From: Anaeromassilibacillus sp. An250
GTDB taxonomy: Bacteria; Bacillota; Clostridia; Oscillospirales; Acutalibacteraceae
Length of the DNA: 64,000 bases
NCBI RefSeq assembly: GCF_002159845.1
Contig: NZ_NFJK01000004.1
Span: forward strand, 124,001 to 188,000
Direction: 5' to 3'
Part shown: in pieces, positions 37,597 through 45,820 of the stretch
How positions within the stretch are numbered: the stretch's first letter is position 1
Layout of the letters: every line of letters begins with the position of its first letter
Translations under genes and position numbers: made by a program
Notes under the pieces: generated by a model
What the model saw: the letters and a program-made list of their open reading frames with translations, nothing else
The model's database searches: none
What the model was told of the DNA's origin: nothing

Positions 37597-38106
37597 CTAA
37601 GACGGTGAAGCCTCCAAATCCTCGGATTTGAGTACACGGCCCTGTTTCTCCCGCAGCTGGGCAATATGTGCCTTCCATTCTTTCCGGGCCTGTTCTGCAC
37701 GCTGCAGCTCCACGACCTGCTGCTCCGGTGTGAGAGCGGAAAACTCACATTCCCGTTTGTCCGCCTTTAAATCACGGATGACCTTCCGCACAATGGAGAG
37801 CGCCATTTCAGAGATGGTGGGAGGGTGGTCCTCTATCGCTTCTCTGCCACGGCGGAACAAATCTAAATAGGCATGATACTGCGCCTCAGTGATGAACTCC
37901 CAGCCGTAGGCATCCTGGATTTCCGCCTCGCTGTGGTACTGCATGGCGGCTTCAAAGTCAGCTTGCCTTGCGGCGGCCTCTTTATCGATTCGCCGCTGCA
38001 GTTTGGCGGATATGCGTTCCAGCTCTTTGAGAACCAGGGAACAGGCCTCCGCCTCCCGCAAATAACCGTGAGCCTCGCTGCTCAAGTATTTTTGTGTCCG
38101 TTTCAT
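37597..38106 (-). CDS. Hypothetical coiled-coil protein, 169 residues
   Basis: Highly charged and helical (SLVLKELERISAKLQRRIDK, DLKADKRECEFSALTPEQQV, ARKEWKAHIAQLREKQ), suggesting coiled coils at both ends. It overlaps the upstream gene by ATGA. No family motif is seen; a structural or DNA-associated role is possible but not shown. Confidence 0.6.
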   Translation of the reverse strand: MKRTQKYLSSEAHGYLREAEACSLVLKELERISAKLQRRIDKEAAARQADFEAAMQYHSEAEIQDAYGWEFITEAQYHAYLDLFRRGREAIEDHPPTISEMALSIVRKVIRDLKADKRECEFSALTPEQQVVELQRAEQARKEWKAHIAQLREKQGRVLKSEDLEASPS

Positions 38107-38660
38107 GCTGCTTCCTCAGATGGCGCAGATACCTCGAAAATGAACTGCACAGGGATCAGTTCGCCGGGGCGGATATTCTCCGCAAGCTGCCATTCCCCGT
38201 TTCGCAAGACCTGTGAAGTGACATCATTATAGATCTCTGGGGGAGTATGGTAGTCATTCATACACTCCGTAGGAACATACAGGCAGAAAAGCGGCAGGCT
38301 GAATATATGCAGGCTCTGCAAAACTACTTCACGGAGCTGCCTTGCCAGTGCCGCGATCTCCTCCATGTCCTGTCGCTCAAAGGCGGCCTCGGAGATCTTT
38401 TTCAGGTACGGAGTATCTTTGATTGCCTCGTTTATGTATTTCACGGCCTCGTCGCCGTAGCGGCTCTTGACGCGGATACCACCGAGGGAAATGTACTGGG
38501 TGTATGCGGTGGCGGTTTTACAGATGTTATCTTTCAGTTCTTTGAATGGATTTGCGTATTTCGTTTTCAGATCTTCCATCGAAACGACCTCCAGGTTGCG
38601 CCGGAGCGTATCCAGATGGAATTCCAGGTCTTCACGCAATTTCTTTTCTTTTTCGTCCAT
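38103..38660 (-). CDS. Hypothetical backbone protein, 185 residues
   Basis: A helical N-terminal half (EKKLREDLEFHLDTLRRNLE) and a beta-rich C-terminal part ending PGELIPVQFIFEVSAPSEEA. The ribosome site GGAGGTTTG precedes ATG 38660. No known domain is visible. It is coupled to the next gene by ATGA. Confidence 0.6.
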   Translation of the reverse strand: MDEKEKKLREDLEFHLDTLRRNLEVVSMEDLKTKYANPFKELKDNICKTATAYTQYISLGGIRVKSRYGDEAVKYINEAIKDTPYLKKISEAAFERQDMEEIAALARQLREVVLQSLHIFSLPLFCLYVPTECMNDYHTPPEIYNDVTSQVLRNGEWQLAENIRPGELIPVQFIFEVSAPSEEAA

Positions 38661-38702
38661 GTAGTCAAACCTCCATTCTATTATGGTTTATGTGTCACAG
38701 CG

Positions 38703-39581
38703 TCAGCAGGAGCTATGTTCTGCGGATTGCTGGCGAATCTCTTTCAGCAGAGTGTGTGCCACATCGGACACCGCCTGCCAGTAAGCCTCACCGTAGGCGC
38801 AGCTGTGTTCCAGCTGGTTGGTGATCCGCTGCGGCAAATCGGGAGAACGCAGTAGTGCTTCTTTCTGTGTGTCAGAGAGCTCTTGAAAATCGTCACGGTT
38901 CTCAATATGCTCCCTGAAATCATCCCGCAGGCATTCTGCGCGGTACAATTCTGCCGTGCTGCGGCAAAATGCAGGGGAAAGCGGCAGCGCCCGCTGTTCC
39001 AGCGCAATCGAAAAATGGTTCTCACAGTATTCGCCGTCCAGATAGCACTCATAGCTGTTGTCAGACTCTTCTTCGACGAATTGGCTGCTTTCTTTCCAGC
39101 GTGGAATGCTTCCAACCAGAAATTCTTCTCGAAGGTCATTGTGAAATTGATGTAGGGCATTGGTGCGCTCCGTGAAGATCGCTTCATAGGAACCATACTC
39201 CCCATCGGTAGCCCAGTGGACGACGACTACATAGAGCGTCCCTGCGGGATATACCTGGGCCGGATGCTCAAGGGGAACAATCATTTCAGGCCCCATAATG
39301 ACCATATCCAGGCCCAGATCCTCGATGTGTTTCTGCTCACGGTAAAGCTGTGAAAAGGTCTGCTCCAGCGCAAGACGGTCCGCAGAGAGCACCGGCGCTT
39401 CAAATGCGCAGTAGATGTCCGGCGTGTCGTTGTCCGTCTCCCGGTCATCCTCGGTGCGAATTTCAAGGATATTTCCGAAAAGCCCTGCATAATCGCTTGC
39501 TTCATTGGCGACGATGCGCCCGCCTACTTTGTAGCAGACGCCCTCATGCCAGAATTCTTCTCCAGGCTTCTTGTAAATCAT
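38703..39581 (-). CDS. Hypothetical backbone protein, 292 residues
   Basis: Starts at ATG 39581 after AAAGGAGAG. The first 60 residues (KKPGEEFWHEGVCYKVGGRI, GLFGNILEIRTEDDRETD) look like a small beta domain with Asp/Glu-rich loop, as in mobile-element proteins of the LPD type. The middle has VVVVHWATDGEYGSYEAIFT, and the C-terminus is helical with several Cys. No catalytic motif is recognised. Confidence 0.6.
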   Translation of the reverse strand: MIYKKPGEEFWHEGVCYKVGGRIVANEASDYAGLFGNILEIRTEDDRETDNDTPDIYCAFEAPVLSADRLALEQTFSQLYREQKHIEDLGLDMVIMGPEMIVPLEHPAQVYPAGTLYVVVVHWATDGEYGSYEAIFTERTNALHQFHNDLREEFLVGSIPRWKESSQFVEEESDNSYECYLDGEYCENHFSIALEQRALPLSPAFCRSTAELYRAECLRDDFREHIENRDDFQELSDTQKEALLRSPDLPQRITNQLEHSCAYGEAYWQAVSDVAHTLLKEIRQQSAEHSSC

Positions 39582-39643
39582 CTCATTCTCTCCTTTGATG
39601 TGCGGGTCCAGAGCAGCAGCCTGAACCCGCCTATAGATTGTTG

Positions 39644-39790
39644 TCACCCGCGCCGGAAGTGGCGGCACCGCTCATGCACATAGCGGTGCATGGCAGCAAA
39701 GGTGCGGTATGCCTGCAGCCTGCCGGTTTGAGGGTCAGGCCACCAGCGGGATCGGCTGGAAGTGCCGCCTTTGGGCACTTTCTTAATCAT
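39644..39790 (-). CDS. Small basic protein, 48 residues
   Basis: The ATG at 39790 overlaps the end of the gene at 39783 and a plausible purine-rich ribosome site (GAAGAAGACG) lies in front. The product (IKKVPKGGTSSRSRWWPDPQ, AAMHRYVHERCRHFRRG) is strongly basic with Trp and His, as expected for a small nucleic-acid-binding protein. The tight overlap and lack of another frame in this gap support it; still, no family is known. Confidence 0.45.
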   Translation of the reverse strand: MIKKVPKGGTSSRSRWWPDPQTGRLQAYRTFAAMHRYVHERCRHFRRG

Positions 39791-40451
39791 CGTCGTCTTC
39801 TTCCCAAGGGGAGTCTGCGTCATCTGCATCAGCGTCCTTTCCTGAAATCAAGTGTTTGGCGTCCCGTTCACAATCGCTGCGGGGAATGGGGCCGCTTATC
39901 GGGGCGGGGCCTGAACGGTTTCCTAAAATGGTGAATGTGTTCCAGCGCCCACAATGGGGGCAGGCAATCTGGCCCATATAACTACGGTCAATCTGCTCCT
40001 GGGTAACAGTTCCAGGTTCAGGGCAGCATTCCATGCGCACAAAGACAATGTTTGCCGCGTCCCAAACCTCTGGCCGGTATCTTTTGTTGAAGGGCAAGTA
40101 TCCGACCCACTGGGGATTATCAAAGATCCGGCTCGTATGGAGCTGCAGGGCTTCTTTGCGTATTTCAGCAGCGGAGTCTCCGGTGAAATTGTGTTCCGTA
40201 CACCACTGAATCAGTTGTTTCAGCAGATCTGTTTCCCCGGCTTGCTCAATGACGGCCTCTGCCAACTGGCACCAGTCATGCTCTTCGATCTCTCCCAGTT
40301 TTGTTTTTGCGCCGCGCCACGGAAAATACTTTTTATCCCGGCCGGCGCCGGTGCTGTTGCAATGGAACACCCCATATTGCCAGCGGATGTCCTCAAATGT
40401 AATGGTAGAGAGATCTCTGCCGCCGGGCAGTTTATAGTCCCCATGCTTCAT
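39783..40451 (-). CDS. Hypothetical protein with CPHC motif and acidic tail
   Basis: The 222-residue protein contains an intriguing GVFHCNSTGAGRDKKYFPWR stretch, a C-terminal CPHCGRWNTF zinc-binding pair near MECCPEP, and ends in a run of Asp/Glu (DADADDADSPWEEDDDD). The tail resembles DNA-mimic or SSB-like acidic tips. It overlaps the zinc-ribbon gene at 40448 by ATGA. Function unknown. Confidence 0.6.
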   Translation of the reverse strand: MKHGDYKLPGGRDLSTITFEDIRWQYGVFHCNSTGAGRDKKYFPWRGAKTKLGEIEEHDWCQLAEAVIEQAGETDLLKQLIQWCTEHNFTGDSAAEIRKEALQLHTSRIFDNPQWVGYLPFNKRYRPEVWDAANIVFVRMECCPEPGTVTQEQIDRSYMGQIACPHCGRWNTFTILGNRSGPAPISGPIPRSDCERDAKHLISGKDADADDADSPWEEDDDD

Positions 40452-40753
40452 ATCCGCGGGTCCTCAGCCGGCGCCACAGGTGACGGCAATTCTCCGCTTA
40501 AAACCGAGGGGAATACTGCGCTCCATAGCCTCAGCGGAATCGGCTGGTGGTCTATTTCCCGCAACGCTTCGTCCATCCAGCACTTTTCGCAGATATATAC
40601 ATGAGCATATCGGCTCAATGAGTTTAAGAAAAAGTACCCGCCGGTATAGAGCTCATGAAGGCCGCACCTTGGGCAGAGGGTCTGCTGCTCCGATTCCTGA
40701 AGCGGTAAAAGGCGCTCAAGGAATTTTTTGATTTCATCTTCGGAAATGTTCAT
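40448..40753 (-). CDS. Zinc-ribbon hypothetical protein, short paralogue
   Basis: The 101-residue protein has two CxxC pairs (CPRCGLHEL and CEKCWMDEAL) and the SLSRYAHVYIC stretch that matches the longer zinc-ribbon protein at 34503. It begins with ATG 40753 behind AAAGGAGGATG. Two paralogues in one operon suggest duplication within the element. Nucleic-acid or protein binding is possible. Confidence 0.65.
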   Translation of the reverse strand: MNISEDEIKKFLERLLPLQESEQQTLCPRCGLHELYTGGYFFLNSLSRYAHVYICEKCWMDEALREIDHQPIPLRLWSAVFPSVLSGELPSPVAPAEDPRI

Positions 40754-40775
40754 GCTGCATCCTCCTTTGACTGCC

Positions 40776-41381
40776 CTATTCACACCAGTTCGGCCGGCGC
40801 CGGTATAAGGTCAGGCCATTGATGTGGTGGCTCTCTTTGTCATTGGTGACCCGGATGAATCCCTTTTTATAGGCCACCACTTTGACTTCCTCGTTCATTT
40901 CAAGGCAAAACACCCATTCTCCATTCATTTTTCTGAGTTCCTGCGTTGTAAGAGGAAGTTCAGCAGCATTATTGCCTTCAGGCCACGCGAGTCCGGCCAT
41001 CAGCATCTGCATCGCAGTCCGGTAACCGGATTCAAATGCCTGCTCGGTAACGGCGCCGTGTTGCTCCCCAACAGCGAGCTGATATGCCTCAAACGCTTTT
41101 ACAGCCGCCGGAGACTGCTGCAGGACATCCCGCAGGGCCGCTTCGGCTGCGGAAACCGCCTGATTCAGTTCCTTCTGTCTGCTGCTCTGCTTCTTGAACA
41201 CACTCGGCTCATAGTCGCCGTAGTAGAGATCATGCAGAAAATTGGGATCAGGGGCGATACCCTGCGGTGGGGCCGTTTCCGTGTGGGCAAGGCCATCGGC
41301 AATGCGTTCCAGAGCCTTGATGAGATGGGGCAGCTGAGCGTCAAAAAAGCGGCGGCCGTATGTCGTTTCATGGAAATTCAA
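40776..41381 (-). CDS. DUF6809-like protein
   Basis: The 201-residue protein starts FHETTYGRRFFDAQLPHLIKALERIADGL, the pattern of DUF6809 proteins in Firmicute mobile elements, with helical middle and a beta-rich end (MNGEWVFCLEMNEEVKVVAY, GFIRVTNDKESHHINGLTLY) that could be a separate small domain. CAGGAGGTGCC precedes the ATG. Function unknown. Confidence 0.65.
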   Translation of the reverse strand: MNFHETTYGRRFFDAQLPHLIKALERIADGLAHTETAPPQGIAPDPNFLHDLYYGDYEPSVFKKQSSRQKELNQAVSAAEAALRDVLQQSPAAVKAFEAYQLAVGEQHGAVTEQAFESGYRTAMQMLMAGLAWPEGNNAAELPLTTQELRKMNGEWVFCLEMNEEVKVVAYKKGFIRVTNDKESHHINGLTLYRRRPNWCE

Positions 41382-41477
41382 AGATTGGCACCTCCTGTCA
41401 ATGAAAAGCCCGCCGGCGGCATGAGAGCTGCGGCGGCTGTTGATTCAGGCCCCGATGGGGCATGGTTTCTTTCTGGA

Positions 41478-41921
41478 TCAGTCGAAACAATCGTCCTGCA
41501 TAGCCTTTTCACAGGCCAGAGCCAGACCATCCAGCAGCTGCGGAACCGCCTCCATATACTGGGCCGTAATGCCCAAAGCATCAAGCGTTTCCTGCACATC
41601 GCCGGTATAACTGTACTCATGGTTCTCCAACTCCTGGAGGAACATATCACAGATAAAACCTTGCCCGGTTTTGTCGCCGGCAATGGCATCTTCCAGCTCT
41701 TTTCGGTGTCGGGTGAACATTTCATTCAGTTTTGCGACATCGCTTTTACGGCAGTAGCCGCCTCCAAAAATGCTGCACACCTGGCGGGTGTCCGAGGGGG
41801 ACAGGCCCAGCTTGCGCATCCCTTCAGCAAACTGCTGTTTATTAAAAGCGAAGAACATGGGAAATGCGTTTACTTCCGCCTGCTGGCGGTTGCGCATCTC
41901 CTGGTATTGATTGGTACTCAT
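41478..41921 (-). CDS. Hypothetical backbone protein, 147 residues
   Basis: Helical and acidic; QQAEVNAFPMFFAFNKQQFA, then RKLGLSPSDTRQVCSIFGGG with a Cys/Gly turn, and a C-terminal LDGLALACEKAMQDDCFD. The ATG at 41921 overlaps the stop of the upstream small gene and has AAAGGAGTG in front. This family is common in the backbone of such elements but has no known role. Confidence 0.6.
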   Translation of the reverse strand: MSTNQYQEMRNRQQAEVNAFPMFFAFNKQQFAEGMRKLGLSPSDTRQVCSIFGGGYCRKSDVAKLNEMFTRHRKELEDAIAGDKTGQGFICDMFLQELENHEYSYTGDVQETLDALGITAQYMEAVPQLLDGLALACEKAMQDDCFD

Positions 41922-42106
41922 GCGGCACTCCTTTCTTCCGGTACACCTGCTGCCAGAGGAATTACCCGCCATTCCTCCGGCCGGCGCTGGTTTTGGCAGA
42001 CCTTTTCTAAAATTTCATATTTTCCACAGATAGCGTACTGTACCCAACATCGACATAGACGGCCGCCGGTTCCCTGGGCTGAAAAGTGTTCCAGTGCGTA
42101 CATCAT
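41918..42106 (-). CDS. Small Cys-containing protein, 62 residues
   Basis: Starts with a double ATG (42106/42103) 10 bases after the YkgJ-like stop, with GAGGCGG as ribosome site, and its stop overlaps the next ATG. The product (YALEHFSAQGTGGRLCRCWV, QYAICGKYEILEKVCQNQRR, EEWRVIPLAAGVPEER) looks like a real small protein, possibly a compact beta unit. The two overlaps make it credible. Confidence 0.55.
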   Translation of the reverse strand: MMYALEHFSAQGTGGRLCRCWVQYAICGKYEILEKVCQNQRRPEEWRVIPLAAGVPEERSAA

Positions 42107-42116
42107 AGGCGCCGCC

Positions 42117-42800
42117 TCAGCCCAGAAGCGCCAGCTGACGAAGTTCATGAAGCAGGCTGCGGTTGTTCTGTTCATACTGGGGCAGGAACGGCTGATCCAG
42201 GTCGAAGTTGTAATAGTGATAGAACAGGATCTTGAACACAGATGCCCGGCGTAGTTCCTCTGGTATGCGGCGCATCAGCTTGCCGATTTCCGGGATGGCC
42301 CGGTACTGCTGCTTCAAGAATTCCTTATCTTCCCGTGGGAAGTTGCGGTACAGCCAGTCTTTGACAAGCACCTTCCCGCCGTTGAAGTGATACTGCTGGT
42401 TATCATCAAAACAGAGGCAGTATTCAAAATCCCGGCCGCGCTCACCGGGCCCCGCCGAAAATGGATAAAGGCGGCAGGTTCTAGGACGGGCGGCATAGAT
42501 GCTGCAATGGTTGCCCTGCAGAAAAACACAGGCTGCTTCTGCTCCAACTGTTTTGAGTGTGTAAATGGGATACCCTTCATCGGTGAGCGGTGTGGGCTCG
42601 CAGTATTGGAGAAGCACATCATCCGTACTGCTGACACCGCAATGCTGCTCTCGAAGGTGTTTTGCCATCCGGTAGGCGTCCAGGCTTTCCACCATGACAC
42701 AGCCCTCGATGCGGCGGCAGCAATGGCCGCATTGGCTGCACTGGTATGTGACAAACTCCTTGGCGCTTACGGAAACAGCAAGGTTTTTGGATTGTTCCAT
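42117..42800 (-). CDS. YkgJ-type cysteine-cluster protein
   Basis: The 227-residue protein has the YkgJ (zinc/iron-chelating) cluster CSQCGHCCRR near residue 20 and CVFLQGNHCSIYAARPRTCRLYPF around residue 95. These Cys sets bind zinc or an iron-sulphur cluster; the family function is unclear, and members exist in many Clostridia. The start is ATG 42800 after TGGAGGAATG. It is separated from the next gene upstream by a terminator hairpin. Confidence 0.82.
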   Translation of the reverse strand: MEQSKNLAVSVSAKEFVTYQCSQCGHCCRRIEGCVMVESLDAYRMAKHLREQHCGVSSTDDVLLQYCEPTPLTDEGYPIYTLKTVGAEAACVFLQGNHCSIYAARPRTCRLYPFSAGPGERGRDFEYCLCFDDNQQYHFNGGKVLVKDWLYRNFPREDKEFLKQQYRAIPEIGKLMRRIPEELRRASVFKILFYHYYNFDLDQPFLPQYEQNNRSLLHELRQLALLG

Positions 42801-42814
42801 ACATTCCTCCATAA

Positions 42815-42853
42815 AAAAGGCCGCGGCAGACAAGTACGCCTGCCACGGCCGGG
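42815..42853 (-). terminator. Terminator before the YkgJ-like gene
   Basis: GGCCGTGGCAGG and CTGCCGCGGCC (minus strand) form a strong stem followed by TTTTTT, directly before the ribosome site of the YkgJ-like gene. It would end or attenuate transcription from 42890. Confidence 0.75.
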
Positions 42854-42889
42854 ACCTATGGGGCATTCCCCCTTATTGTTTTGACTTCT

Positions 42890-43135
42890 CTATGCGCACG
42901 CGGCCAGAACCGTCGGGAGCGGGCTGGCGGCCGCCAGCGGGAAAGGGTCCATCGAAAGGAAGTGGTTGGAGTTGAGCGTTTCAAAATGCACCAGATCCCC
43001 GGACTGCTCGTGGATCGCCACAACGGGCGAGGTCCGGTAGTCCGAGCCGTTGGCACGCAGGTAGGCACAGTGGCCGGGAACCAGCGGAGCCAGAAGCGTT
43101 CCGTGCATTACAATGGATTTTTTCGATTTCGTCAT
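42890..43135 (-). CDS. Small hypothetical backbone protein, 81 residues
   Basis: A beta-rich small protein: MHGTLLAPLVPGHCAYLRAN, YRTSPVVAIHEQSGDLVHFE, followed by TLNSNHFLSMDPFP and a hydrophobic end. Similar small proteins occur in Firmicute conjugative elements. GGAGGCTG precedes the ATG. Function unknown. Confidence 0.65.
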   Translation of the reverse strand: MTKSKKSIVMHGTLLAPLVPGHCAYLRANGSDYRTSPVVAIHEQSGDLVHFETLNSNHFLSMDPFPLAAASPLPTVLAACA

Positions 43136-43188
43136 AATATTCAGCCTCCATTCAGTTTTAATATTGACCTGCCAGGGACGGCAGGCAT

Positions 43189-43728
43189 TTACTCATAGCA
43201 CAACTCCAGAAACACTGTGCGGACCTCTTCCAGAAGCTCCTTGATGCGTTTCATGGGGAGTTTTTCACGGCTGGCGATCTCACGGATGCCGTAGCCGCAG
43301 CCCTTCATGCGGACGATGTTCATTTGCTGCCTGGAAACGCGGCCAGCCAGGTCATGGAGCAGCTGCTTCATTTCAAATTCCTGCATCAGATCATCCTGCG
43401 CCGGCAGCAGTTCCTCCAGGGGCACGCCGTCCGGGTACAGGCCGATGTGAATGCTGAGGATTTCAGCGTTGCGCTTGCGGCGAGCTTGCGAACGAAAGTA
43501 ATCATAGACACACAGACGCATTCTGTGCCGGACAATCGCTGCGAATGAATAGCGTTGGGCCGATTCATCTGAAAAATAATCCTGCACGGCCTTCAGGTAA
43601 GGGAAAATGACGACATCATAAAACTCATCGTCCGGCAGATGGTTGTCGTTCAAAAATTTGTAGACCAAGCCGTGATGTTCAGCGGCAAACTCCTGTTGCT
43701 CCTTTGTTAACGGTACTTCACATAACAT
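43189..43728 (-). CDS. Sigma-70 family factor
   Basis: The 179-residue protein has region 2-like sequence (HGLVYKFLNDNHLPDDEFYD, AVQDYFSDESAQRYSFAAIV) and a region 4 helix-turn-helix (LAGRVSRQQMNIVRMKGCGY, IREIASREKLPMKRIKELLE). It is longer than the orf7-type proteins at 13158 and 17063 and may be an active sigma factor for transfer or backbone genes. GGAGGAAAT precedes its ATG. No anti-sigma partner is obvious. Confidence 0.78.
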   Translation of the reverse strand: MLCEVPLTKEQQEFAAEHHGLVYKFLNDNHLPDDEFYDVVIFPYLKAVQDYFSDESAQRYSFAAIVRHRMRLCVYDYFRSQARRKRNAEILSIHIGLYPDGVPLEELLPAQDDLMQEFEMKQLLHDLAGRVSRQQMNIVRMKGCGYGIREIASREKLPMKRIKELLEEVRTVFLELCYE

Positions 43729-43755
43729 ATATATTTCCTCCAGTCTAAAGCAAAA

Positions 43756-43790
43756 AAGGGATACCCCCGGCGTGAGCCGAAGGTATCCCT
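43756..43790 (-). terminator. Hairpin between sigma factor and next backbone gene
   Basis: AAGGGATACC and GGTATCCCTT with an inner CCGGC-type stem form a hairpin. The GGGATAC arms resemble the repeated hairpin at 787/48987/52235 but the loop differs. Confidence 0.6.
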
Positions 43791-43829
43791 TGATGACATG
43801 TCATGCGGCTGAGGCCGCAACAAAACTCA

Positions 43830-44675
43830 TTACGCAGGCAGCTTCTCGTAGTTGCCGTTGATCTCACCGACCACATAGCTCCCATCGGGGCTGCCGGGCG
43901 CCGTAGCGGACTCCGGGATCACATAGTCGCAGTCGTTGGTACGCTGCTCCTCGTTGATCAGGGCCCGCTGGATGTTGATGGCCTTGATCTGCTCCTTAAA
44001 GCCATTAGCATAGGCGCGGATCTGCGCCAGTTCCTCGCCCTGGAAGTCGCGCACAAGGCGGAAGGTGGCAACGCTGTAGTCGTTGCTGCCATTGTTCTCC
44101 TTCTTGAGCCCGATCTGGATCAGGCTGCCATAGGTGGCGCGCCGGCGGTAGACAAAGGCCCGGTTCAGGAACTCCTTGAACGGCTTGATGCTGGTAGGCG
44201 GCAGAGAAATCAGCAGAGGCATGTACTCGCCGCTGCGCAGCAGGTAGATGTCCCGCATATTCTTGCAGGCCTTGCCGCGGCCGCCGTCTCTGGCCGAACC
44301 GTATGCGTTCATCGGGCAGGTGGCGCAGGCGCCGCCCGGTTCCCCAATGCCCGTCTTGCCGTCCACAGAAGAGCAGAGAGGCTTGGTGTCCTCGTCATAC
44401 TCGCTGCCTTCCGGCCACAGGGTATAGGCAGAATGATTGTAGAGAATGACTCCTTCCAGGGTCCGGGCATAATCCGGATTGTCGGGGTCTTCCGTGGGGA
44501 TCTCGAACTGCAGGGCGCCGCCGGCGGGAATTTTCACCCGCTGGAAACTCATCATCTGCAGGCCGTCCGCATCCTCCGCGATCTCATCGCTGCTGAAATC
44601 ACCCTCCACCATCGCAGGGAGCAGGAAAGTGTTCCGCTCAGGAGTGTTCATCATAGAAGTGTTCTGTTCGTACAT
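43830..44675 (-). CDS. Hypothetical backbone protein with Cys cluster, 281 residues
   Basis: Begins MYEQNTSMMNTPERNTFLLP behind AAGGAGGAACG. Residues 45-70 and 75-110 look beta-rich; the central GGACATCPMNAYGSARDGGRGKACKN (quoted in parts: CATCPMN, KACKN) has four Cys likely to hold a zinc. The C-terminal half is soluble. It lies next to the DUF932 gene in many clostridial elements, in a set reminiscent of phage-type DNA metabolism genes. No activity can be claimed. Confidence 0.6.
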   Translation of the reverse strand: MYEQNTSMMNTPERNTFLLPAMVEGDFSSDEIAEDADGLQMMSFQRVKIPAGGALQFEIPTEDPDNPDYARTLEGVILYNHSAYTLWPEGSEYDEDTKPLCSSVDGKTGIGEPGGACATCPMNAYGSARDGGRGKACKNMRDIYLLRSGEYMPLLISLPPTSIKPFKEFLNRAFVYRRRATYGSLIQIGLKKENNGSNDYSVATFRLVRDFQGEELAQIRAYANGFKEQIKAINIQRALINEEQRTNDCDYVIPESATAPGSPDGSYVVGEINGNYEKLPA

Positions 44676-44713
44676 AGTTCGTTCCTCCTTAAAATTGGAT
44701 GGTTGGCAGCCAC

Positions 44714-45787
44714 TCAGGCGGCCAGCTGGTTGATACGGCTCCACTGCCTTGCCGGCATGGAGAGAATGTTGTAACCGATGCCCTCCAGTGCAGTCGCCCG
44801 GTCATAGTCCTGAACATCCTGGCTGTGGCGGGTCACCGCATTGGATAAACCATAGAGCGTCAGGTCGTTGCCCTCGATCAGCCGCTGCAGCACACCGGAG
44901 CTTTCCTCATCGGTGATGTGGAAGTCCTTGCTGACCAGCTTGACAATACCGGGGACATCGGTGGTATTTATGCGGGCCTCCTTGGCCTCCCGCATCATGT
45001 TGACTACACGGGTAAAGCGCACCTCGTCTACCACGGCCCGCACCGTGTCCTGGATCTTCATGGCAAAGGCTTTGTCGTCGGCCTCCAGCGTCTTCTCCGA
45101 ATACAGCTGATAGTTCTCCGAAGCCTCATTGACGCGGCCCACATGAGTGCGGCGCGTCTGGGCATCGTTTACGACCATACCGTTACTGCATACCAGCCGG
45201 TAGACCAGCGGCTGGATGTTCACCGATCCGAGTCCCACCTCGCTGTTGCTGATGATGATGCCGGACTGAACGATGTCGCCCGGCACGACCTCGGCCTCCA
45301 GGCGGGTGTTGACTACCTTGATATACATACGGCTTTCCGTGAGCTGGCAGCTCTCAAAGTGCATTCCCTCCATATCCTGAAGGACAGGAAGGACGATGCT
45401 CGCAATATCAAGGTTGTCAATGCGCCGGTAGCGGTTGCTTAAAAATGCCCGTGCCGTACCCTCAATGGTGCGGATCATACGGACAGAGGGCTCCCGCTGG
45501 AACCAGGCGTTCACATTCTGCGCCAGCAGTTGGGGATATTCCTCCAGCATCTTGTCATAGTAGGCAGCCGGGATTTTCAGGTGTGTGCCGATCTGCCGGT
45601 GGGCAATGGAATTGACCTCCAGCGGTTCAAGCGCCGGGACACCGGACTGGTCATAGGCGTTGAGGTACAGCTTCGAGTCAAAAGGCTCCAGACGAAGGCT
45701 GCGGGTGTCCAGCATATAGTCGGCTTTCAAATCAGCCTGGCGCTGGATCTCCTTTGCCATGTCTACAAGACTGATCCCTGATTTCAT
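44714..45787 (-). CDS. DUF932-family protein
   Basis: The 357-residue protein matches DUF932 proteins of plasmids and phages: AHRQIGTHLKIPAAYYDKML, ARAFLSNRYRRIDNLDIASI, LVCSNGMVVNDAQTRRTH (the CSNG signature about residue 200) and a C-terminal helical part. The family is widespread in mobile DNA and is thought to act in plasmid or phage replication or recombination, but no activity is firmly known. It is in the same direction as its neighbours; the gap to the next gene is 38 bases. Confidence 0.82.
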   Translation of the reverse strand: MKSGISLVDMAKEIQRQADLKADYMLDTRSLRLEPFDSKLYLNAYDQSGVPALEPLEVNSIAHRQIGTHLKIPAAYYDKMLEEYPQLLAQNVNAWFQREPSVRMIRTIEGTARAFLSNRYRRIDNLDIASIVLPVLQDMEGMHFESCQLTESRMYIKVVNTRLEAEVVPGDIVQSGIIISNSEVGLGSVNIQPLVYRLVCSNGMVVNDAQTRRTHVGRVNEASENYQLYSEKTLEADDKAFAMKIQDTVRAVVDEVRFTRVVNMMREAKEARINTTDVPGIVKLVSKDFHITDEESSGVLQRLIEGNDLTLYGLSNAVTRHSQDVQDYDRATALEGIGYNILSMPARQWSRINQLAA

Positions 45788-45820
45788 TGTGATTTCACTC
45801 CCCTCTCTGGGTGATGGCGG

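Noticed and set aside
40824-42254. 476-codon + strand frame over three backbone genes
   Set aside because: The minus genes below it are coupled by ATGA overlaps and have ribosome sites; the + product has no recognisable features and spans several gene borders.
43803-44774. 323-codon + strand frame opposite the Cys-cluster gene
   Set aside because: Composition typical of antisense of a high-GC gene; crosses the intergenic ribosome site of the minus gene.
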